From NCBI RefSeq assembly GCF_025273675.1, contig NZ_CP045809.1, forward strand, positions 4,712,001 through 4,776,000: DNA of 64,000 bases, written 5' to 3'. The notes under the pieces were generated by a model. The model searched no databases and was not told where the DNA came from. It saw nothing but the letters and a program-made list of their open reading frames with translations. Each line of letters opens with the position of its first letter. The first letter of the stretch is position 1. Of this stretch, positions 9,667 to 16,407 are shown one piece after another. A program made the position numbers and the translations under genes. Source of the DNA: Gordonia pseudamarae (GTDB lineage: Bacteria; Actinomycetota; Actinomycetes; Mycobacteriales; Mycobacteriaceae).

Positions 9667-10395
9667 TCACTCCGTTGTGGCGATCGCGTCGAGCACTCGG
9701 CTGAGCAGGGTGGTGGCGAGGTCTGTGGTGGCGGCGACATCCCGATCGGCGATGTGCCGAGCCAGTCGGATGTGGGCGTCGCGATCGGCGTACTCGTCGA
9801 GCAGGCCGAGCTGCCGCATCGCCGGGATACCGAGGGAGTCCAGCCCCGACAGCAGTGTGTTCATCGCCAGCCGGTAGGCGAGGTTGCCCGATCCGTTGAT
9901 GACGGCGAGCCAGAAGTCGATGTCAGCGCCGACGACGGCCTCGGGGGTGGCTTCGGCGGCACGTTCGGGATATGCGGCGGCTGCCTCGACGACCCGCGCG
10001 ATCTGCGTGTCGTCGGCGCGCTGCGCACACAGCCGGGCGGCGTCGACGGCGAGGGAGCGGCGCATCTCGAACACATCGCGCATCAGCTCCGCGGGCGGCA
10101 CCGCGCCGGTGGCGGCCAGGGCGACCAGAACGTCGAGGCCGGCGTTCTCGCGCCAATCAAGGACCCGTGTCTTGTCACCCTGCGAGATGCGCACGAGTCC
10201 GGCCTGCCGCACGCCCTTGAGGGCTTCACGGATCGCGTGCCGGTTGACACCGAACCGCAGTGCCAGCTCACGCTCGGCGGGCAGCGGATCCCCGGGGGCG
10301 AGCCGACCGGACAGGATCTCGGCGACGAGCTGCCCCAGCACCTCGTCGGATACCGCTGCGCGTGCAATCGGCTGGATCTCCATGCCGACGATCAT
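9667..10395 (-). CDS. GntR-family (FadR-type) regulator
   Basis: 242 residues. N-terminal winged helix: VLGQLVAEILSGRLAPGDPLPAERELALRFGVNRHAIREAL (about 20-60), of which the stretch LPAERELA is the GntR signature; an FCD ligand-binding helical domain follows (about 95-235) with metal-type residues in VFEMRRSLAVDAA and DIDFWLAVINGSGN. ATG 10395 has agaggg upstream; an internal ATG at 10383 is possible. A near-perfect FadR-like palindrome sits 23 bases upstream. With the adjoining lipid hydroxylase, an acyl-CoA or lipid-derived effector is a reasonable guess. Confidence 0.87.
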   Translation of the reverse strand: MIVGMEIQPIARAAVSDEVLGQLVAEILSGRLAPGDPLPAERELALRFGVNRHAIREALKGVRQAGLVRISQGDKTRVLDWRENAGLDVLVALAATGAVPPAELMRDVFEMRRSLAVDAARLCAQRADDTQIARVVEAAAAYPERAAEATPEAVVGADIDFWLAVINGSGNLAYRLAMNTLLSGLDSLGIPAMRQLGLLDEYADRDAHIRLARHIADRDVAATTDLATTLLSRVLDAIATTE

Positions 10396-10417
10396 GAATC
10401 ATCACAGCCCTCTGGTC

Positions 10418-10434
10418 AACTGGTTGGACCAGTG
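10418..10434. promoter_or_regulatory. FadR-type operator upstream of the GntR gene
   Basis: aactggttggaccagtg contains the perfect palindrome actggt-tgg-accagt (10419-10433). It closely resembles the E. coli FadR site pattern AACTGGTCNGACC. Its place 23 bases ahead of the GntR start argues for autoregulation of the GntR/hydroxylase operon. Confidence 0.6.
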
Positions 10435-10483
10435 CTACCGTAACTTCGGGCCACAGCTCGTGGCTGAGGCTCAAACCCCGCAA

Positions 10484-10656
10484 GACGAACCCCGAATACC
10501 GTGCGGACGACCTGGTCGTCGCGAACGGCATTCGGGGTTCGTCCGGTTTCGGGGGTACCGCCGGAGCGCTACGCGAGTAGCGCTGCCCAACACCAGCGGG
10601 TGTTGTATTCCCGCAAGCACCTGGCGGGCGAGGGGTCCCCCATCCATGAGGCGCCC
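10484..10656. other. Cluster of hairpins, candidate structured RNA
   Basis: The gap between the GntR gene and the orphan gene at 10760 holds four stem-loops in a row: gacgaaccccgaat (10484-10497) with attcggggttcgtc (10530-10543), which encloses gacgac-ctg-gtcgtc; agcgctac-gcga-gtagcgct (10565-10584) with a GNRA-type loop; aacacc-agcg-ggtgtt (10589-10604); and gggcg...cgccc (10625-10656). The spacing and tetraloops look like folded RNA, not coding sequence. No known RNA family is recognised. Confidence 0.4.
10532..10548 (+). repeat. 17-bp direct repeat, left copy
   Basis: tcggggttcgtccggtt occurs here and again at 11783-11799, flanking the single gene at 10760-11743. This copy is also the right arm of the largest hairpin in the upstream cluster. 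The pair could mark the ends of a small insertion. Confidence 0.5.
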
Positions 10657-10759
10657 GGACCCGACTCAGACCCAGCTCGTCCGCGGGTGCGAGCAGGGAG
10701 ATGCCGCGCTCCGAATATGATCGACTTGGACTTCGCCAGAATTTGGAATGATGGTTCCC

Positions 10760-11743
10760 ATGAGTAGTGAACGAAGTCTCATTGTAGATTTTCTACGGTC
10801 AATTGATGTCGGTGACTTCATCGCGCTCGCCCCAAGCAGAGAACGCTTCGACCAAGACGAGGAGCATGACGAAGCCCGACGGATTGCCGACGAGCGCGGT
10901 GTCGCCGACCCTGGTTGGGTGTTCTGGCACCACCAGTCTGATGGGGTATTCGATATCAACGGCAATCTCACTTCCGGCCTCCGCCTGCATTGGGGTGGCG
11001 ATCACGATAAGGTGCTGACCGCGCTGGCCGCGATTCCCGCACCGTTGCGCATCATCGATCACGGCCCGGGCGGGGCAATCGAGGTTGTGAGCGATGCCAC
11101 CCAGTCGCGACTCACCGCCGACTTTCCCGACGTTGCGGACACCACGGCGGTGAAAGCTCGGATCAAGGCAATCACCGGCCCCGTCTCGCGACGCAAGCCA
11201 GAGACATGGACACTCGACGAACACGCCTGGTTTGAGGACGTGCTCGTTCACGGCAGCATCGCCGCCCAGGCCGCAGTCGTCGGATGGATCACGGAGTCAC
11301 CCGATCTCTCTGATGCCTCTCTCGACTACCTTGTCGCGAACTGGACCTCGATCTACACCAAGGCCCCGGGCTGGGTGCTCATCAGCAGTCTGCTTCGTCA
11401 GCTCGACCGTCGCGACGATCCACGTCTTGATGATCTACTCGACATTGCCGAGAAGCGAAAGGGATACGCCTTTCGTGCCGGAGCGAGTCTGTTCCTCGTC
11501 GACCGCCTTCGAGCTGATCCTCACGGGGCCGCCGCGCAGGCCGATCTCGAACGTCTTGCCCGGTTCGCACACGATCCCGGCCGCTACGATCACACGCCCG
11601 GAAACGGCATCGCGCTTCGGGGCCTTGTCAAAATATTGGCTCTCCGTGACAACCGCACCGAGGCCGAAGTTGCTGTCACCCTGCTGAGCGACACCACTTT
11701 TGATGCGTCTGCACGCAACCAACTGGCCGAGTTCGCTGGTTGA
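10760..11743 (+). CDS. Hypothetical protein, flanked by direct repeats
   Basis: 327 residues from ATG 10760; ATGs at 10748 and 10751 are alternatives four and three codons earlier. Not recognised. The N-terminal part is acidic (FDQDEEHDEARRIADERG) with HWGGDHDKVLTAL near residue 80. The C-terminal half is helical with Leu-rich repeats of about 35 residues (LISSLLRQLDRRDDPRLDDLL, then GASLFLVDRL), somewhat like an alpha-solenoid. No signal peptide or membrane segment. Base composition is less GC-extreme than its neighbours, and 17-bp direct repeats lie on both sides, which suggests acquisition. Function unknown. Confidence 0.65.
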   Translation: MSSERSLIVDFLRSIDVGDFIALAPSRERFDQDEEHDEARRIADERGVADPGWVFWHHQSDGVFDINGNLTSGLRLHWGGDHDKVLTALAAIPAPLRIIDHGPGGAIEVVSDATQSRLTADFPDVADTTAVKARIKAITGPVSRRKPETWTLDEHAWFEDVLVHGSIAAQAAVVGWITESPDLSDASLDYLVANWTSIYTKAPGWVLISSLLRQLDRRDDPRLDDLLDIAEKRKGYAFRAGASLFLVDRLRADPHGAAAQADLERLARFAHDPGRYDHTPGNGIALRGLVKILALRDNRTEAEVAVTLLSDTTFDASARNQLAEFAG

Positions 11744-11782
11744 AGGGCAACAGGTGATGGCTTAAGGCTCCCGAACCGGTAG

Positions 11783-11799
11783 TCGGGGTTCGTCCGGTT
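11783..11799 (+). repeat. 17-bp direct repeat, right copy
   Basis: Second copy of tcggggttcgtccggtt, 40 bases after the stop of the orphan gene and 49 bases before the monooxygenase gene. A short hairpin (gtccg/cggac) follows at about 11811. Confidence 0.5.
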
Positions 11800-11847
11800 A
11801 CGGTGACACGTCCGGAATAAAACGGACCGGAGTTCTATTTACCTGGT

Positions 11848-12867
11848 ATGAAGAACATCGGCTTCCTCTCCTTCGGCCACTGGTCGTCGGGCCTGGGCTC
11901 GCAGACCCGCACCGCCGCCGACACCCTGCTCCAATCGATCGACCTCGCGGTGGCCGCCGAGGAACTCGGCGCCGACGGCGCCTACTTCCGGGTGCACCAC
12001 TTCGCCCGGCAGCTCGGTTCCCCGTTCCCGCTGCTCGCTGCCGTGGGTGCCAGGACCAGCAGCATCGAGATCGGCACCGGGGTCATCGACATGCGCTACG
12101 AGAACCCGCTGTACATGGCCGAGGACGCCGGTGCGGCCGACCTCATCTCCGGCGGCAGGCTGCAACTCGGCATCAGCCGGGGATCGCCGGAGCAGGTGAT
12201 CGAGGGCTACAAGTACTTCGGCTACGCACCCGCCGACGGCGAAACCGACGCCGACATGGCACGCCGGCACACCGAGGTGTTCCTGAAGGTCATCGAGGGC
12301 GACGGATTCGCCGAACCCAATCCGCAGCCCATGTTCCCCAATCCACCCGGTCTGCTGCGGATCGAACCCCACTCCCCCGGACTTCGCGAGCGGATCTGGT
12401 GGGGCGCAGGCTCCCGGGCAACTGCCGAATGGACTGCGCGCCAAGGGCTGAACCTGATGTCCTCAACCCTGCTCACCGAGGACACCGGGGTACCGTTCCA
12501 CCAGTTGCAGGCCGAACAGATCCAGCGGTTCCGGGATGCGTGGACCGAAGCCGGTCACGATTGGGAACCACGGGTGTCGGTGAGCCGCAGCATCTTCGCA
12601 CTCACTGACGAGCGCGACCGCGCCTACTTCGGTCTGCGCGGCGACGACCGGGACCAGGTGGGCATCATCGACAACACCCGCGCCCGCTTCGGCCGCAGCT
12701 ACGCCGACGAACCCGACAAACTCATCGAACAACTCCGCGAGGACGAGGCCATCGCCGCCGCCGACACCCTGCTGCTGACGGTCCCCAACCAACTCGGCGT
12801 CGACTACAACACACACGTCATCGAGTCCATCCTCAAGGAGGTGGCCCCGGCCCTCGGCTGGCGGTGA
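11848..12867 (+). CDS. LLM-class flavin-dependent monooxygenase (luciferase-like)
   Basis: 339 residues. Bacterial-luciferase-like TIM barrel: N-terminal strand IGFLSFGHWSSG, then AEELGADGAYFRVHHFA (about 36-52), where the VHHF resembles the FMN-contacting His pair of the luxA group, and SIEIGTGVIDMRYENPLYMAEDAGAADLISGGRLQLGISRG (about 72-112), the family core (given in pieces in the usual motif: GTGVIDMRYENP, then GGRLQLGISRG). Uses FMNH2 and O2 on an unknown substrate. The last 110 bases are duplicated at 15179. The downstream neighbour before the duplication was probably the PhlG-like hydrolase at 15364. Confidence 0.85.
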   Translation: MKNIGFLSFGHWSSGLGSQTRTAADTLLQSIDLAVAAEELGADGAYFRVHHFARQLGSPFPLLAAVGARTSSIEIGTGVIDMRYENPLYMAEDAGAADLISGGRLQLGISRGSPEQVIEGYKYFGYAPADGETDADMARRHTEVFLKVIEGDGFAEPNPQPMFPNPPGLLRIEPHSPGLRERIWWGAGSRATAEWTARQGLNLMSSTLLTEDTGVPFHQLQAEQIQRFRDAWTEAGHDWEPRVSVSRSIFALTDERDRAYFGLRGDDRDQVGIIDNTRARFGRSYADEPDKLIEQLREDEAIAAADTLLLTVPNQLGVDYNTHVIESILKEVAPALGWR

Positions 12868-12870
12868 GAC
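12761..12870 (+). repeat. 110-bp repeat, intact copy (3' end of monooxygenase gene)
   Basis: This stretch, the last 36 codons of the monooxygenase gene, recurs at 15179-15287 with two substitutions and one deleted base. Weaker similarity extends about 20 bases further 5' in both copies. The two copies bound a 2.3-kb segment. Confidence 0.9.
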
Positions 12871-12962
12871 AATTCCCGGCGCCTGCCTGGCCTGCACGCA
12901 CAGTTCGCGCGCGATTCCGCGGGTATTCGGTACGACCGTGTACCGCGACTATCCTGGGCTGC

Positions 12963-13478
12963 ATGGCTCTCATCTTTGATACCGACCACTACGAATACGA
13001 AATCGCACCGGAAGTAAGCGTGCTGTGGGGTCTGGCCGCGGTGAGAACTCTTCCGGACGGCACCGAATCGGAGCGTATCAACTACAAAGTACACAGTCGG
13101 GCCGAGGCAGAGTCCACGATTGAGGACGCCATCCGAAGGGAGCCATCAGAACCAACTCGAATAGCCGCGTCGCTTCTGAGCGTGACCGCCCATTTTGCGG
13201 ACGGTTCACTGATGGACTTCTGGATCATCTTGGATGTCACTGACTGGAGGTGTCTCGATTGCCGCACTGACATGCGGACCGTCGATGAATACTACCTGCT
13301 TCGGGACGAACTCTGGCTCAGCATCGTGCCCGATAGAGTGGGCCACCTGTGCATCGGGTGCGTGGAGGGAAGACTGGGTCGATTACTCGGTCCGGACGAT
13401 TTTCAACCAGGACGAGCGTCGCTCGACGGGCGATACTCGGATCGCCTCCGCGACCGTACGGGCGTCCCAGACGCATGA
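12963..13478 (+). CDS. Hypothetical protein with two CxxC pairs
   Basis: 171 residues from ATG 12963 (MALIFDTDHYEYE). The N-terminal 90 residues are a beta-rich region of unknown kind. The C-terminal half has a likely zinc site: CLDC (about 99-102), then a YYLLRDELW segment, then LCIGCVEGRLGRLLGPDDF (about 130-148). This CxxC...CIGCxExRLGR pattern is one I associate with small proteins on phages and mobile elements; I do not know its function. It lies inside the segment bounded by the duplicated monooxygenase 3' end, together with a second zinc-ribbon gene, which supports a mobile origin. Confidence 0.65.
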   Translation: MALIFDTDHYEYEIAPEVSVLWGLAAVRTLPDGTESERINYKVHSRAEAESTIEDAIRREPSEPTRIAASLLSVTAHFADGSLMDFWIILDVTDWRCLDCRTDMRTVDEYYLLRDELWLSIVPDRVGHLCIGCVEGRLGRLLGPDDFQPGRASLDGRYSDRLRDRTGVPDA

Positions 13479-13692
13479 CAGTTCCGGTCCGGAGAATCCG
13501 GAATCGTTGCTGACCAGCATCTCTGCACCCATGTGCTGCCAAGTCGATTGGCGGCAACGATCCCCCGCCCAATCATGGAGCCACCGGGGAAGTGCCTCGG
13601 TGGAACTACGATAGGGGTGGGTTCGTATGCTCAGCAACGCACGCAGGTCAGGCTGGTCTGATCTCGTGGTATCAACGGTGGGACTGTGTGCC

Positions 13693-14697
13693 CTAGCTGT
13701 ACTTCCCCGTGAGGTTGTGAACGCGGTCTGAGGGGACTTGGCCTCCGATTCCGGTGTGGGGTCGGTGGTGATTGTAGTGGTGCAGCCACGCGGTGTAGGC
13801 GGTGGTGCGTTCGGCTTCGCTGGTGTAGGGGCGGGCGTAGGCCCACTCGGCGGCCAGGGTTCGGTTGAAACGTTCGACCTTCCCGTTCGTCTGCGGCCGA
13901 TACGGCTTGGTCTTCTTGTGCTTGATCCCGGTCTCGGCCAGTGCCTGGGCGAACGCGTTGGAGCGGTAGCAGGAACCGTTGTCGGTCATTACCGCGGTCA
14001 CTTCGACGCCGCGCTCGGCGAAGAACGTGTTGGCGCGCCGCCAGAATCTGGCCGCGGTCTCTTTCCGTTCGTCGTCGAGGATCTCCGAATACGCCACCCG
14101 GGAGTGGTCGTCGACGGCATGGTGCAGGTAGCGGTAGCCCCGCGAGTGCGGTGCTCCCGAGCGTGCTGCCCGGCCACGGGCCACACCGGCAGTACGGTCC
14201 GCGGCCGATCCGCGACCATGAGCACGCCAGCCACCACCGTCGGGGATTCGGCCTTGCTTCTTGATGTCGACGTGCACGAGTCGTCCGGGCCGGTCGACCT
14301 CGTACCGTTTCGGTTTCGGTCTGCGCACCGGTAGTCCGGTGGCCTGGTCGATGTTCGACAGCAGCGGCATCCGGTAGCGCTCCAGGACCCGACCGACCGT
14401 CGAACGCGCGATACCCAGGTGATAGGAGATCCGGTGCGGTCCCCACCGGCGGGAGTAACGCAGGCAGATGATTCGTCGTTCGGTGCGTCGGGGCAGCCGG
14501 GCCGGTGAGCGGGCGGGGCGGGAACTGCGGTCGGTCAGGCACTGGCCGGCGCGGTAACGGTCGGCCCACCGCTTGGCCGTGGCCGGCGAACACTGGAACC
14601 GTTCGGCAGCGCGCCGCAAAGACCAGCCCTCATCGATGATCAGGGAAGCAAGACGGCGACGCCCCTCGGGCGTCAAAGGTGCGTTAGCGTGAGTCAC
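13693..14697 (-). CDS. IS481-family transposase
   Basis: 334 residues from GTG 14697 (VTHANAPLTPEGRRRL), with ggaggt just upstream. N-terminal helix-turn-helix: WSLRRAAERFQCSPATAKRW. The DDE integrase core is complete: HVDIKKQGRI (first Asp), VMTDNGSCYRS (second Asp) and KKTKPYRPQTNGKVERFNRT (Glu), then HHYNHHRPHTGIGG, typical of IS481. The stop codon TAG (13693-13695) is supplied by the CTAG target sequence outside the element, so the reading frame ends at the junction. The enzyme looks intact. Confidence 0.93.
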   Translation of the reverse strand: MTHANAPLTPEGRRRLASLIIDEGWSLRRAAERFQCSPATAKRWADRYRAGQCLTDRSSRPARSPARLPRRTERRIICLRYSRRWGPHRISYHLGIARSTVGRVLERYRMPLLSNIDQATGLPVRRPKPKRYEVDRPGRLVHVDIKKQGRIPDGGGWRAHGRGSAADRTAGVARGRAARSGAPHSRGYRYLHHAVDDHSRVAYSEILDDERKETAARFWRRANTFFAERGVEVTAVMTDNGSCYRSNAFAQALAETGIKHKKTKPYRPQTNGKVERFNRTLAAEWAYARPYTSEAERTTAYTAWLHHYNHHRPHTGIGGQVPSDRVHNLTGKYS

Positions 14698-14795
14698 GAA
14701 GACCTCCGTGGCTAGATGGTGAGTGTGGTAACCCACATCCTGCCCGGAGGTCTTCGCCTTACCTCAGATGTTCACAACGTGTCGGGGAAGTACAC
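13697..14795. mobile_element. IS481-family insertion sequence (1.1 kb, CTAG target duplication)
   Basis: Terminal inverted repeats tgtacttccccg...gttgtgaac at both ends (left from 13698, right reading inward from 14794), with three or four mismatches in the middle. CTAG occurs directly outside each end (13693-13696 and 14796-14799), matching the NCTAGN target preference known for IS481. The element is complete, encodes one transposase, and interrupts a 95-codon gene. Confidence 0.92.
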
Positions 14796-15078
14796 CTAGC
14801 GATTCTGGCCACCATAGGAGTTGTGCTCGCCGCACCATCAGGCGGCTCAGTCAGCTCGGAACCCAAGTCTGTGGGAACACATCTGCATCTGGCCGCAAAG
14901 TCGTCCATCGTCCGCTGTCCGATATGTTCGGCGCCCCACGGAGGGGTGAACATGCCACAAGACAAGCGGTGCCCGGACTGCACATCGAAGGGAATGACAG
15001 TCAAGAAGCCGATGTAGCCGAGTCCAAACCGCCTGCACGACAATGGCGACCGGATAGCACGAGGTCGTCTGAAGGCGA

Positions 15079-15114
15079 TCTCCGCACACATCCGATTACG
15101 GATGTGTGCGGAGA
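15079..15114. terminator. 16-bp perfect hairpin after the split gene
   Basis: Arms tctccgcacacatccg (15079-15094) and cggatgtgtgcggaga (15099-15114) with a four-base atta loop. It lies 61 bases after the stop of the IS-interrupted gene. Likely an intrinsic terminator working in both directions. It occupies part of the 346-base gap 15018-15363; the rest of that gap is the duplicated monooxygenase fragment. Confidence 0.65.
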
Positions 15115-15178
15115 GATTCGTGTGACGGTCGCGAGTAGACCACCAGCGGTACAGCACCGAGGACGGCGATCGCAGCCT

Positions 15179-15287
15179 CCGACACCCTGCTGCTGACGGT
15201 CCCCAACCAACTCGGCGTCGACTACAACACACACGTCATCGGGTCCATCCTCAAGGAGGTGGCCCGGCCCTCGGCTGGCGATGAGAC
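15179..15287 (+). pseudogene. Duplicated 3' fragment of the monooxygenase gene
   Basis: 109 bases matching the last 110 of the monooxygenase gene at 12761-12870. Differences: one A-to-G, one lost C (frameshift), one G-to-A. It has no start and no upstream part of the gene, so it is a fragment. It lies directly in front of the PhlG-like hydrolase gene, suggesting the monooxygenase and hydrolase were adjacent before the 2.3-kb segment arrived. Confidence 0.9.
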
Positions 15288-15363
15288 CGTCCGGCGGACG
15301 GTGCGGTAGGACTGGGTAGGCAAGCACGTCCAGTCAGAAGCACGTCCAGTCAAGGAGCGCCCT

Positions 15364-16230
15364 ATGATTCCGGTGACCTACTATCCGCCGGCGACGCAAC
15401 GACTCGTCGAACGCAACCGTGGGCTCATCGCGGACAAACCGTACGCGCACTTCTTTCGTGACGAACTGTGGCTGCACGAGGACGTGCTGCCGCACCTGAG
15501 GGCGCCGATGGATCCGTCGAAGGCGATCCGGCCGGGTGCGGAGCTGAACCGGTTGCTCGAACCCGGATATCAGGAGGTGGAGACCGGCTACTGCGGGTTG
15601 CCCGACGGCAGCGGCTACACCACCAGCCTCACCCGGTTTCCGGGGGCGACGCCGGAGATGTTCCGCTGGTGGTTCTGGTGGCATTCGGTGGAGGCCGCCC
15701 GCTACACGCTGTGGTTTCCGTGGAACCACGTGTCCGCCCTCGCCCGCAACCGCGACGTGCTCACCGCACCGGGCCTGAGCGATGAACAACGTTACCTCGG
15801 CAATTCGCATGTCATCGATGAGTACATCGGCGCGGAACTGCAACGGATCACCATCGATTTCGTCGCCCCCGGCGAACTCGGCATCGACCAGAACGCACTC
15901 GCGGGAGCCGACATACACGGCAGCGCGTGCGGCTACGTCTCGCTGCGCAAACCCGGTATCCGCTGCGCCACCATGGTTCACCTGATCCGTGACACCGACG
16001 ACGGGTTCGAGCTTCGGTCACGCTACTTCCTCGCCGACCATCTGGTGCTCGGCCGCGGACGGACCGCTCTCGACATCGACAAGGCGGTACCCGCACCGAT
16101 GAAGGCACGCCTGGCCGGCGAGCGTCTGGCGTACGAGCAGCTCCTGCACGACCAGATCGAGTTCACCCACCTGGCGGGCCTTCTGCCCGACCTGTACGCC
16201 GAGTTCGGCCCGGGCAAGAACAGCGCGTAG
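15364..16230 (+). CDS. DAPG/phloretin hydrolase-family protein (PhlG-like)
   Basis: 288 residues from ATG 15364. The sequence resembles the PhlG/phloretin-hydrolase family, zinc enzymes that cleave a C-C bond between an acyl group and a phloroglucinol ring. Visible features: GYCGLPDGSGYTTSLTRFPG (about 78-97), MFRWWFWWHSVEAARYTLWF (about 100-119) with candidate zinc ligands H and E, NSHVIDEYIGAEL (about 143-155) and the later MVHLIRD...SRYFLADH. It probably acts in the cytoplasm on an aromatic ketone. The nearby flavin monooxygenase would suit the same catabolic or detoxifying route. Exact substrate unknown. Confidence 0.7.
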   Translation: MIPVTYYPPATQRLVERNRGLIADKPYAHFFRDELWLHEDVLPHLRAPMDPSKAIRPGAELNRLLEPGYQEVETGYCGLPDGSGYTTSLTRFPGATPEMFRWWFWWHSVEAARYTLWFPWNHVSALARNRDVLTAPGLSDEQRYLGNSHVIDEYIGAELQRITIDFVAPGELGIDQNALAGADIHGSACGYVSLRKPGIRCATMVHLIRDTDDGFELRSRYFLADHLVLGRGRTALDIDKAVPAPMKARLAGERLAYEQLLHDQIEFTHLAGLLPDLYAEFGPGKNSA

Positions 16231-16329
16231 CACCTGCCGCCGGAGTCGGTCGGTCGAGCGGGATCGACACCGCGCTGCCCGCGGTGCCGGACCGGCCGGG
16301 TCTCGACCACGATCGCGGCGCATCGCCGA

Positions 16330-16372
16330 TATTAATTAATCAAAACTGCATAATAAATGCATATTAATTCGA
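16330..16372. promoter_or_regulatory. AT-rich regulatory region ahead of the EamA exporter gene
   Basis: A 43-base island of almost pure A/T in otherwise GC-rich DNA, 36 bases before ATG 16408. It contains attaattaat, the palindrome tgcat-aataa-atgca (16347-16361) and attaatt again. This is a promoter and probable regulator site for the exporter. It does not fit the Zur pattern seen at 21989. Confidence 0.5.
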
Positions 16373-16407
16373 TTGTGCTGAACTGAACCCGCCTCCACGA
16401 TGGATTC

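Larger units (their letters stand above)
13627..15017 (+). pseudogene. Small membrane zinc-ribbon protein gene split by an IS481-type element
   Basis: Joining 13627-13696 to 14800-15017, that is, removing the IS and one CTAG copy, gives an uninterrupted 95-residue reading frame. It starts MLSNARRSGWSDL, has one membrane segment (VVSTVGLCALAILATIGVV), a linker, and a zinc ribbon CPIC...CPDC before KKPM. A ribosome site (aggggt) precedes ATG 13627 and a strong hairpin follows the stop at 15079. The IS sits after codon 23, inside the membrane segment, so the gene is inactive here. Function unknown; a membrane-anchored zinc-ribbon sensor or assembly factor is possible. Confidence 0.75.

Noticed and set aside
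9660..9740. 27-residue N-terminal extension of the hydroxylase-family protein
   Set aside because: It overlaps the GntR coding end, is low-complexity and has no family match; MFDLILYAI at 9659 begins the first membrane helix.
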